Source of the DNA: Burkholderia singularis
GTDB taxonomy: Bacteria; Pseudomonadota; Gammaproteobacteria; Burkholderiales; Burkholderiaceae
Assembly (NCBI RefSeq): GCF_900176645.1
Contig: NZ_FXAN01000038.1
Span: forward strand, 36,663-100,662
DNA: 64,000 nt
Direction: 5' to 3'
Positions 37,992 to 45,258 of this stretch are shown here, in pieces (position 1 is the first letter of the stretch; the number at the start of each line of letters is the position of its first letter). Both the position numbers and the translations under genes were made by a program. A model generated the notes under the pieces. The model ran no database searches. It saw only the letters and a list, made by a program, of their open reading frames with translations, and was not told where the DNA came from.

Positions 37992-38025
37992 CCGAACCTT
38001 GAACTAATGAATTGAGGAATACAAC

Positions 38026-39114
38026 ATGGCAGACATCTACACCTACGTCGGAACCTCCATAGACAACGCTACGGCTACGTGGGTTACGAGCGTTTCTTCG
38101 CGCCTTGTCGGCGGCATAACGCCGATTGTGCTTCTTGTTTTAACGATTTGGATCATGTGGTACGGCTACCGAGTGATGACCGGACTTGCCGAATCGCCCG
38201 TGATGAACTTCTTGATGTCAGCCATCAAAATCAGCCTAGTACTCGGTGTAGCACTCGGTGTCGGCAACTATCAATCGATGATTGTCGACGGCGTCCAAGG
38301 CTTCATCAATGGCATGGCTCAGATTTTCTGGCCCAGTTCTGCATCGCTCTATAGCGCCCTGGACACCTTCAACCAAACGGGAGCGAATCTTGGCATGGCC
38401 CTCTGGGATCGTGGCAGCCAGTCCTTACCTTGGGGTGGCTGGAGCGATGTGTTTGCAGGAAGTGTCGTATTGATTTCCGGCGGGCTCGTAGCAGTGTTCA
38501 CGCTGGTTGTTATGCTCGTCGCCAAAATGGCGTTGGTGTTTCTGCTCGCTATCGGACCTGCGTTCATTGCGTGCCTGGCGTTTCCCACGGTCGCGCCTTA
38601 CTTCGACAAGTGGGTTTCGAAGGTACTCAACTATGCGTTCCTACAAGCCATGCTCGTAGGCGCCTGTGGCCTGTTCATGCAAATCGCTCAGTACTTCACC
38701 GACCACATGTCGACCAGCATGACGAGCGGCAACACAAGCCAGTTGGGTGATGCTTTTGACCTGCTGGCCGTCTGCGCCGTACTCGCGGTGGTTATCTGGC
38801 AACTGCCTCATATCACCTCGGGCTTGGTAGGCGGCATGGCGCTTGATCACGGCCTCGGCATGGCTCGCCAGGCGATGGGAAACTGGAGCGCTGGCATTCC
38901 ACAAGTACAACCCAGCGAGCAGTCGTCATCGGGTGTTGACCGCGGCGGTGCAGTCGTCGGAAGCAATTCTTCGTCTGACAGTTCCGGAGGAGTGCCGGCC
39001 TTCCGGCGCGCGAGCACTTTGGCACATCAAGGCACCGATCGAACGACGAGCGCCGCTTCGACAGGGAGCAGCCAGTCGTCGGCGTATCGCCGCAAACCCG
39101 GCAGTAACGCCTAG
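38026..39114 (+). CDS. VirB6/TrbL-family type IV secretion inner-membrane protein
   Basis: 362-aa polytopic protein. Hydrophobic segments lie at about residues 30-48 (ITPIVLLVLTIWIMWYGYR), 65-85, 145-180 (VVLISGGLVAVFTLVVMLVAKMA…) and 205-270, followed by a ~90-residue Ser/Gly-rich hydrophilic tail. The N-terminal YTYVGTSIDNATATWVTSV and the central KMALVFLLAIGPAFIACLAF are VirB6-like. No other mating-pair-formation gene is in the element. Its stop overlaps that of the convergent relaxase by four bases. Confidence 0.85.
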   Translation: MADIYTYVGTSIDNATATWVTSVSSRLVGGITPIVLLVLTIWIMWYGYRVMTGLAESPVMNFLMSAIKISLVLGVALGVGNYQSMIVDGVQGFINGMAQIFWPSSASLYSALDTFNQTGANLGMALWDRGSQSLPWGGWSDVFAGSVVLISGGLVAVFTLVVMLVAKMALVFLLAIGPAFIACLAFPTVAPYFDKWVSKVLNYAFLQAMLVGACGLFMQIAQYFTDHMSTSMTSGNTSQLGDAFDLLAVCAVLAVVIWQLPHITSGLVGGMALDHGLGMARQAMGNWSAGIPQVQPSEQSSSGVDRGGAVVGSNSSSDSSGGVPAFRRASTLAHQGTDRTTSAASTGSSQSSAYRRKPGSNA

Positions 39115-40235
39115 CGCTCCTTGCCATTCTGACCAGATCGACGCGGGCCCTGGGTCGTTCTCTCGGACTGCTCGTCGCCCTTCGACTGGCCCACTTGCCG
39201 GGCCAGTCGCTCATTAAAGGCCGCACGCAGCTTTTCCTGATCCGCCGGCGACTTGTTCGCTATCCTCCGCTCAAATGCATCTCGTTGGAGGGCTGCGACA
39301 CGTTGATCGAATATCTGGCGCGCCATATCCTGCACCGCCGCAGATTGCCCACCGATATGCTCTTCAAACTGCTCTCGTCGCATTTTCGCCGTCGCTGACG
39401 GCGCCTCCGCCTTGCTTCTTCGCTGCGCTCGCTCGGTTTCCAGATCGATTACTTCGGCACGCACATTCGGCACCAGTGCACTCAGCTCTCGTCGCGCTTG
39501 CCGCACATCCGCGCGTGCCGCTCGTAGCTCAAGAACCTTCGCACGACCGTCGCCGCGCCACTGACTGGGTAGCTGCTTAGCTTCCGGCTCCATCGCTAGC
39601 CCGCGCTCGGCATAGCTGCGCATGTCGATCCGCGCATCGTGTCCGGCGCGATGCAGGTGAGCATTTGCCGTTTCCTGCCAGCGGCCACGTAGTGCCTTGA
39701 GGTCGGCGGCCCGCTCACCGCGCGTCAAAGTCTGCCCTGCATGCGGACCATAGCCTTTGCGCGCCCCGCCCTTCTCCGGAGCCTTGGCGTTGTAGCGTTT
39801 GAAGTATTGATCCGGATCGCGCTCGATCCCGTCACGCTGGCGCTCACTGAACATCAGATGCACATGAGGCTGCTCTTTGCCGTCCGCAGCGGTTGGAGAG
39901 TGAATCGCCCACTGATATGCGTGACGATCGCCAATCTCTTGTCGCACGAACTCACGCACAAGGTCGACGCGCTGAGCTGGCGTCAACTCGCGCGGCAGCG
40001 CGATCTCCATTTCGCGGTACGTTGTACCGTTGGACCGTTCGTTTGCGTCTGCGGCGAGCCAAAACTGCTGCGGGTCGTGCTCGGCCCAGGCGGGCATATT
40101 GCCTGCCTCGGCCGCTTCGAGCACCTCGCCACGCTCAAGCCGGTTCGCATACTGACCCACCCGTGAGATGTAGGCAGCATGAGGCGAAGCCTTGCCCGCC
40201 TTTCCCACTTTCATACTCAGACGACCTATCGCCAC
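39111..40235 (-). CDS. MobA/MobL-family (MOBQ) relaxase
   Basis: 374-aa relaxase that nicks oriT and pilots the single strand. The N-terminus MAIGRLSMKVGKAG resembles RSF1010 MobA. The candidate nucleophile is Tyr22 (HAAYISRVGQY) and the metal-binding His triad is H112, H124 and H126 (WAIHSP; QPHVHLMFSER). After residue ~230 the protein is a charged Arg/Glu/Ala-rich helical region without the primase domain of RSF1010 MobA. The start is a GTG (40233-40235). oriT lies just upstream and an accessory gene is divergent, the RSF1010 plan. Confidence 0.92.
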   Translation of the reverse strand: MAIGRLSMKVGKAGKASPHAAYISRVGQYANRLERGEVLEAAEAGNMPAWAEHDPQQFWLAADANERSNGTTYREMEIALPRELTPAQRVDLVREFVRQEIGDRHAYQWAIHSPTAADGKEQPHVHLMFSERQRDGIERDPDQYFKRYNAKAPEKGGARKGYGPHAGQTLTRGERAADLKALRGRWQETANAHLHRAGHDARIDMRSYAERGLAMEPEAKQLPSQWRGDGRAKVLELRAARADVRQARRELSALVPNVRAEVIDLETERAQRRSKAEAPSATAKMRREQFEEHIGGQSAAVQDMARQIFDQRVAALQRDAFERRIANKSPADQEKLRAAFNERLARQVGQSKGDEQSERTTQGPRRSGQNGKER

Positions 40236-40291
40236 GAAGACACCCTTTCCGAAAGCACCGCGCCCCAGAAGAAGCCAAACGGCACATCGAT

Positions 40292-40362
40292 GGAATAAAA
40301 CAGGAACATCAACGGAACACTATAGGAACACATAGGGAACATCAGTGGAACATTGATGGAAC
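40292..40362 (+). repeat. Seven 11-bp-phased GGAAC iterons
   Basis: GGAA(C/T) begins at 40292, 40303, 40314, 40325, 40336, 40347 and 40358, an exact 11-bp period over seven copies. The first copy is GGAAT and the rest GGAAC; four of the six spacers after GGAAC begin AC or AT. One-turn phasing puts all sites on one face of the helix, as for a cooperatively binding protein. It lies between the relaxase start and oriT. Confidence 0.93.
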
Positions 40363-40378
40363 CTCGATAGCAGTTTCC

Positions 40379-40398
40379 ATTTTCGCGTACGCGAAAAT
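40379..40398. promoter_or_regulatory. Perfect 20-bp palindrome between iterons and oriT
   Basis: ATTTTCGCGTACGCGAAAAT is self-complementary over all 20 bases. It is positioned like an operator for the divergent mob and traD-like promoters or a relaxosome accessory-protein site. Confidence 0.8.
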
Positions 40399-40416
40399 CC
40401 GCCCGGAGGGCCGCGC

Positions 40417-40468
40417 GTTTCTCGGCTTGCCGAGAAACAACTAAGCGCGCCTTCTGCTCTGCAGAAGG
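40417..40468 (+). other. oriT: MOBQ-type nic region with two flanking hairpins
   Basis: GTTTCTCGGC (40417-40426) and GCCGAGAAAC (40429-40438) make a perfect 10-bp inverted repeat, followed four bases later by TAAGCGCGCC (40442-40451). This matches the RSF1010/pTF1-type core TAAGTGCGCC with one change. The expected nick is after 40451. A second perfect 8-bp inverted repeat, CCTTCTGC/GCAGAAGG (40450-40457, 40461-40468), straddles it. With this polarity the traD-like gene and cargo would enter the recipient first and the relaxase gene last. Confidence 0.88.
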
Positions 40469-40528
40469 ATACGCCGGCGCGTCATGTTGCACCATATAAT
40501 TAGGATTACGGTATATAGAGGAGTGACC

Positions 40529-41059
40529 ATGACCACCAAATGGATTGAGCATCGAGTCGCCTATATTCGCGGCTTGAAAAAGCCGACCGATCGACAACGC
40601 ATGCTGTTACTGCTGACCGAGAAGCAGTTTCGCTCCGCAGACGATCAACGAAAGTTGGATACGCTTATCGCGGCAGAAAAAGCAGAAGAGCGTGCGCAGA
40701 AGGCTCGTGCCAAAGCAGCACGTGTCGTGACGGCCGTGAAGCAGGCGGAACGCAAAGCACGGAATCACGAACTGTATAAGGCAGCTGGCCTGCTGATACT
40801 TGCGGGGCTCGTCGATGGCGCCACTGGTAAGCCGCTACGTGATCGTGGCGAGCTTCTGGGCGCACTACTCGACATGGCGGAGAGGAAACGCGATGAGAAA
40901 ACTGTCAGGGAGTGGAAGCGCACCGGCGACGCTCGGCTCGACGAGCGCGCAGTGAGCGAAAAGGCAGCGACGATGCTTTATGTTGACGCCGCGTTCGAGC
41001 AGTTCGGGCGCATACTCAGTGAGCAAACCGACCACGTAAAGAGGGCCAAGACAGCGTGA
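40529..41059 (+). CDS. TraD/MobC-like mobilization accessory protein
   Basis: 176-aa basic protein. The N-terminal half is a charged helix (about residues 30-80, RKLDTLIAAEKAEERAQKAR). The C-terminal half, with LYKAAGLLILAGLVDGATG and RGELLGALLDMAERKRDEK, resembles the small conjugal-transfer TraD family found beside MobA/MobL relaxases. The ATG at 40529 has AGAGGAG at 40517-40523. A TTGCAC and a perfect TATAAT (40495-40500) lie upstream, although their spacing is not ideal. Divergent from the relaxase, with oriT between. Confidence 0.78.
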   Translation: MTTKWIEHRVAYIRGLKKPTDRQRMLLLLTEKQFRSADDQRKLDTLIAAEKAEERAQKARAKAARVVTAVKQAERKARNHELYKAAGLLILAGLVDGATGKPLRDRGELLGALLDMAERKRDEKTVREWKRTGDARLDERAVSEKAATMLYVDAAFEQFGRILSEQTDHVKRAKTA

Positions 41060-41303
41060 AGAACACCCATGTCAGCCGGACCGACCGTGAACCCTTGGCG
41101 TCAGCAGGCGTCGCACCGCGTCCGTGCACAGATTCACCGACTACCCGAAACGACTTGCTCGTTCTACCCAGCTCTCGCATGTCCCTCCCGGTCACGCTCG
41201 ACCTGGTGAACGAACTGCGAGACGAAACCTCTATATCATTCGCTTGTGCGACATCGACACGTTGATCACGCCGCCCGCCGAAACGCGTGTCCAGCGAGGC
41301 CGG
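41060..41303. other. Gap with no supported gene
   Basis: 244 bp between the 3' ends of the traD-like gene and the HNH gene. Several frames are open for 40-70 codons, but codon use and the absence of an SD argue against them. A fragment reading HRFTDYPKRLARS…YIIRLCDIDTLI looks faintly gene-like and may be a relic. Confidence 0.4.
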
Positions 41304-42485
41304 TCAGTCAGCTTCGTCGATTCTCATAGCTTCCATGATAGGAATGCCGTTCGCAGACATGTGAACGAACAGTGGCCCAAGCTTTTCCATCATGTACTCA
41401 GCAAATTTTGTAGCCTGCGCAGGCGGAATAGCCTCGCCATATGAGATTCCCAGTTTCGATGCGGCGTACTCGGCCGCCCCTTCGAACGCCTTTTTGTACT
41501 GACGTCGCACACTTCGGAAATACACGATCCCGAACGATGAGTTGGCGACTGCCGAGTATTGCTCGTCGGTATACGCCTCGTTCATTTTGATCCGCTCAAT
41601 CTCCTCATCAGAAAAAGAGAGGTCTACGCGGATGTCGAGCTCTTTACCGTTGGCGGGATTGAAAGCATAGGTCGATGAGAAAGCCTCACCTTCATATCGA
41701 TCGCTCAGAGGAACAACGATCCGCGCTAGCCCGAAGTACTCTACATACCCCCACAGATAGCCGCTGCTCGAATCTCCACGCACACTAACAATCTGAGGCG
41801 TATAGCCTGCAGGACGGCGCCTCACCAGATCGCGTAGATAGAAAAGCCCATAGGGTGGATCCTCGTTCTCGCTGAGAAGATAGGGGAGCGCCCGATCGCA
41901 TGCTGATGGCCTGACTCCTGCGTTCAATGCCATTGCTACCGCAGTTTTCACCATCGAGCGGCCGCCTAGAGGACCGCCAAAGCCGACACCGAACGTGAGC
42001 GGTGAATCAAGAAACTCCGAGTTTGATTGCACCTGCGATAGAACCTCCTGAACGTCGAGTTCGGGATACTTGGCGGCCATGCTCTTCACCATCTTTTCCG
42101 CCTCGTCCATCGTACGCACGGCCGCACTGATGCGAAAGCCTTGGCCTTGAGGATTGGGCACCTTCTCAAAACTGATCCGCTGAGGCGTCAAGTTTCCATT
42201 GGGTAACAGCTTCAATTGCCTCCCCGACGCCGTCTTCACCGGAACAGCAGGAACGTCACCACGCTCGCGTTCTACACCGTGCATCAATGCGACATGGCAA
42301 AACTGTCGCCAAATTTCAGCGTCCCACGTCTCACCGGTGCGGCTGTTGCAGTTCACACAGATGAAGGACCGAATTTTTCGCCGGCCTCCGATCGAATTTG
42401 GAACGATATGCTCATCCGAGTTGCCGACGTGGGTGAACGGTCTATCACACAGTGTGCAGTTGAATGTAGTAATCGCTTCGTCCAT
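41304..42485 (-). CDS. HNH-domain protein, putative nuclease of the cargo module
   Basis: 393-aa protein with an N-terminal HNH-type zinc/nuclease module: CTLC (Cys10, Cys13), EHIVPNSIGG (His26 as the HNH His) and ICVNCNSRTG (Cys43, Cys46, Asn47). The following ~330 residues are not recognised. They contain a Gly-rich segment (FGVGFGGPLGGRS) and a probable beta-rich domain. The ATG at 42483-42485 places Cys10 at the normal distance. It diverges from the 387-aa gene with 170 bp between. Base composition is lower in GC than the core genome. A nuclease role is inferred from the HNH residues only. Confidence 0.8.
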   Translation of the reverse strand: MDEAITTFNCTLCDRPFTHVGNSDEHIVPNSIGGRRKIRSFICVNCNSRTGETWDAEIWRQFCHVALMHGVERERGDVPAVPVKTASGRQLKLLPNGNLTPQRISFEKVPNPQGQGFRISAAVRTMDEAEKMVKSMAAKYPELDVQEVLSQVQSNSEFLDSPLTFGVGFGGPLGGRSMVKTAVAMALNAGVRPSACDRALPYLLSENEDPPYGLFYLRDLVRRRPAGYTPQIVSVRGDSSSGYLWGYVEYFGLARIVVPLSDRYEGEAFSSTYAFNPANGKELDIRVDLSFSDEEIERIKMNEAYTDEQYSAVANSSFGIVYFRSVRRQYKKAFEGAAEYAASKLGISYGEAIPPAQATKFAEYMMEKLGPLFVHMSANGIPIMEAMRIDEAD

Positions 42486-42655
42486 GACACTTCCTATGGA
42501 TAGGCCGGGCGCGGCTGGCAAAAGATATCACGGACCAGCATAATCAGATCGCGGCGAGTCGCCGAATGGAGTGAATCGTGAAATTTTCGGGTTGGTCGAA
42601 AAAGGAATCAATCTTCTCGAAAAGCCGTCGAAAACCATAGATACGAGGCGTCCAG

Positions 42656-43819
42656 ATGCGAGACCCAGTGAAAGTCCTTTATTACCCGGACATGATCCCC
42701 GAAGACACTGCCCTAAAGAAAGCCGTGCTGTTCTTCGATGAAATTCACTTCATGGATCGGCCCTCTTTCATGTTTGAAGGTGGGTTAGGAACCATCGGCA
42801 CCCAATCGCGACTCCGCAGCTTCGAAGAACTATTCCGCCGAGACGGTGTACCACTCTTCGTCCATGAAGCTCCCGGAGGTCCAGTACAGGGAGACTTCCT
42901 AGCGATGGTCGCCGCAGATGTCAATGATCTTAATTTTCTTCGCGACTTCCAAGCCGGCCTACGTAGCTCTCCCACCTTCTCACAACACGTCGTTCAAGAA
43001 GGAAAATATCCGGACATCGACACAAAAGAGCTACATACGGCGGAAACTCTGCGCGATGAATTTTCCAAGGTTGATCTGAGCAACGTACTTACTCAGTTTG
43101 AAAACCCGATGTCGCTGCTAACGGACAAAAGCGTACGACCATTTGGATTAACCAAACCCGAAAGCATTGCGAAAACACTAATCTTTCAGGCCGCCGTCCT
43201 ATCAACACATCTCAATCACGCACTCACCGTGGGGGCCAATGAAGGATTTATTCCATTTGCCGACGCCGCACCTTATGGCAATCTATTCCGAACAAAGTAC
43301 TTTCGCGCTATGTTGGCGCTTGATTTGAAGGAAAACCGAATCCCTCTCACCGATCTTAGCTTCGAGATTTTCGACGCCCTTGTTGACAATTCCTTGCTTG
43401 CGAAGATGGAGATGAAAGACGTTGTTCGGTATCGCCGGGAAAGCGCGTCCGCACGTGAAGCCTTTCTTGAATATGTGAGTATTCTCCAAGCGAAGGCAGC
43501 GTCGATCGGCCCCGATCAAACTTACTCTGAAGTAGTTGACAGGCTTGTTCTTACGGAAATCATGCCAGCAGCACGTCAATTCAGCAATAAACTCCAAGCC
43601 GTCTTCGAGAACACTCTCGGCGCCCTCGGCAAAGGCGTAGTCGGAGCGATTGGCGGTGCGGGCGTCATCGAGCTATTGGGAGATCTCTCTCTCGCGAAAA
43701 TAATATCCCTTGGAAGTGTGGCTTCCGCATACGTCACCAAAGCACTCATCGACGCGTATATCTCGGAGCGCGCAACAAGAAGGGAATGCTCGCTTAATTA
43801 CATACTCTCGATCGATTGA
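42656..43819 (+). CDS. Unrecognised 387-aa cargo protein
   Basis: I do not recognise a family. The N-terminus (KVLYYPDMIPEDTALKKAVLFFDEIHFMDRPS) suggests an alpha/beta sensor-like domain. The middle is helical and charged. Near residues 320-365 there is a Gly/Ala-rich, weakly hydrophobic stretch (GKGVVGAIGGAGVIELLG) that could touch a membrane or form an oligomer helix. GAGG lies seven bases before the ATG. It precedes the TIR gene by 130 bp in the same orientation. Codon use is AT-richer than core genes. Confidence 0.75.
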   Translation: MRDPVKVLYYPDMIPEDTALKKAVLFFDEIHFMDRPSFMFEGGLGTIGTQSRLRSFEELFRRDGVPLFVHEAPGGPVQGDFLAMVAADVNDLNFLRDFQAGLRSSPTFSQHVVQEGKYPDIDTKELHTAETLRDEFSKVDLSNVLTQFENPMSLLTDKSVRPFGLTKPESIAKTLIFQAAVLSTHLNHALTVGANEGFIPFADAAPYGNLFRTKYFRAMLALDLKENRIPLTDLSFEIFDALVDNSLLAKMEMKDVVRYRRESASAREAFLEYVSILQAKAASIGPDQTYSEVVDRLVLTEIMPAARQFSNKLQAVFENTLGALGKGVVGAIGGAGVIELLGDLSLAKIISLGSVASAYVTKALIDAYISERATRRECSLNYILSID

Positions 43820-43949
43820 CGCAAGCGACGGTTATATCTTAAATTTACATCAATACGCATGTTGAAAAAACGCTGTACTCTGGCGCCGGCTATGAAACCA
43901 TAGCATATATCACCCTAACGAACTCAACCTCATCAATTACGAGAATAGC

Positions 43950-44759
43950 ATGGCCAACAATTTCATGTACGTTTTTGAATGCGATTACGGGGCACGGACA
44001 AAAGAAAGAGGTTTCGTAAAAGATATTCTTCGAAACTTTGACAAAGATTACGCCACAATGGTTGGCGCCATGGTCAACAACAATCCATATAGTCTAGAAT
44101 TTTACATCGCCGTAAATCTACAAGACGATCCGACAAAATTCGAAAACTGGGTGAGAGATAAATATCCAGAAAAACTCAAAAGACACAATGTCTTCCTAAA
44201 TTCACTGATGTCATTCAACTTAATGACTTTCATCGATGAACCGATGATCGACTTGGCATTCATTGACGAGGGAAATGGGCCATTATTTCATTGGATCGAA
44301 AGAGACCTTTTAGAATCAAAACACCCGCAGTACAAGCCGATGAAACCTGCACAATCACGAGTCTTCATTAGTCACTCATCAAAGGACAAAGAGTTTATCG
44401 TCAACCCAATTAATGCTTATTTGCAAGCCCAGGGGATTGCAACATGGCTAGACAGCTATGAAATTGATTATGGCGACAACATCTACGTCAAAGTTAATGA
44501 GGGAATCGAGAAATCCGAAGTCGGAATCTTTGTTTTAACAAATAATTTCTTTGACAGCTCAAGCGGATGGCCGATCACTGAATTCTCGACGTTTTTCATG
44601 GAACTAATGAAAGGAAGCAAAAAGGTGATCATGCTGAATGCTGGAGTTGATCCCGAAAAAATTCACTCCATGATGAAAGCCTATCGTTATCTCGACTGGA
44701 ATGATGGGAAAGGACTCCCCGAGCTGGGGAACGCAATTAAGCGGAAACTGAGTCCGTAA
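43950..44759 (+). CDS. TIR-domain protein, probable defence effector
   Basis: 269 aa. Residues 1-130 are an uncharacterised N-terminal domain (FMYVFECDYGARTKERGFVK at its start). Residues 136-265 are a TIR domain: SRVFISHSSKDKEFI (box 1), TWLDSYEIDYGDNI, EKSEVGIFVLTNNF, and WPITEFSTFF with the candidate NAD-cleaving Glu211. Bacterial TIR proteins in mobile elements commonly deplete NAD+ or make signalling nucleotides in phage defence. The gene is markedly AT-rich compared with everything around it. A short palindrome (GCTATG/CATAGC, 43889-43904) lies upstream and may be regulatory. Confidence 0.88.
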   Translation: MANNFMYVFECDYGARTKERGFVKDILRNFDKDYATMVGAMVNNNPYSLEFYIAVNLQDDPTKFENWVRDKYPEKLKRHNVFLNSLMSFNLMTFIDEPMIDLAFIDEGNGPLFHWIERDLLESKHPQYKPMKPAQSRVFISHSSKDKEFIVNPINAYLQAQGIATWLDSYEIDYGDNIYVKVNEGIEKSEVGIFVLTNNFFDSSSGWPITEFSTFFMELMKGSKKVIMLNAGVDPEKIHSMMKAYRYLDWNDGKGLPELGNAIKRKLSP

Positions 44760-44841
44760 CAGGAATCCTTCGGCTACGAAGCAATGCGGGAGCCATCTTC
44801 TGGCAAAACGTATCGGGCGATCGCAGATCGAAGACATCACT

Positions 44842-44971
44842 CCGCGTGCTGCTGTCCCGAAGCCCTGAGCTGCCCATGGGTAGCTCAGGGGGCGGCGGTA
44901 GGGGCCGGGTCGGTAGACCTCGGCCGGCTTTGGCCGGCCGACCCCGTATCCCGCCGCAGGACAGCACGCGG
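44842..44971 (+). other. 130-bp GC-rich, highly folded element downstream of the TIR gene
   Basis: Nested inverted repeats. Outer arms are CCGCGTGCTGCTGTCC (44842-44857) and GGACAGCACGCGG (44959-44971). Inside is a 28-bp near-perfect hairpin (44863-44890, stem with CCCATGGG at its centre and one G-T pair), then a second arm GGCGGCGG paired with CCGCCGC, enclosing GGGTCGG…CCGACCC and CGGCCGGC…GGCCGGCCG. It is GC-rich within AT-rich cargo. It could be a structured RNA, a replication/transfer hairpin or a terminator-like insulator. Confidence 0.7.
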
Positions 44972-45084
44972 GCAGAGGGATCTGGCACGCGATTGGTTTT
45001 GAACAACGTGCAGGCGTTTACGCGATGCATGTCCCGAACCATTTCGCTTTGGTGAGATTGGAAGCCACCATATCCGGAAGCGTA

Positions 45085-45124
45085 TCTGACAAATTTCGGG
45101 GTAGTCTGACAGCTTTCGGGGGGA
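45085..45124 (+). repeat. 20-bp direct repeat, two copies
   Basis: TCTGACA-N2-TTTCGGGG occurs at 45085 and 45105, period exactly 20 bp. It lies in the non-coding region between the folded element and the Rep-like gene. Confidence 0.8.
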
Positions 45125-45187
45125 CATCCTCCGGGCAGCATTGCTACTGCTCCGCCTTCTTTAAGATAAAAGCTCTCTCTATTTAGT

Positions 45188-45258
45188 AGCTCACGGGCGA
45201 GCCACTTCCCCTTGAATACAGCTCACGCGTGAACCCTTTTGCGCTCAACACAGCTCAC
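45188..45258. repeat. 32-bp period repeats, three copies, at the 3' end of the Rep-like gene
   Basis: AGCTCAC starts at 45188, 45220 and 45252, exactly 32 bp apart, each followed by a GA(G/A/T)CC element. The second copy contains the palindrome CACGCGTG. The third overlaps the stop codon of the Rep-like gene. Iteron-like arrangement. Confidence 0.75.

Noticed and set aside
40226..40597. Minus-strand frame with repeated VPLMF across the iterons
   Set aside because: The repetition is caused by the 11-bp DNA array and the frame overlaps oriT and the traD-like promoter; it is not a protein gene.
41056..41265. 69-codon frame overlapping the traD-like stop (GTGA)
   Set aside because: Composition is not convincing, no SD beyond coupling, and alternative frames are equally open.
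44842..44971. Retron msr/msd or integron attC site
   Set aside because: No reverse transcriptase or integron integrase is encoded in the element, and the arm layout does not match the core sites of attC.
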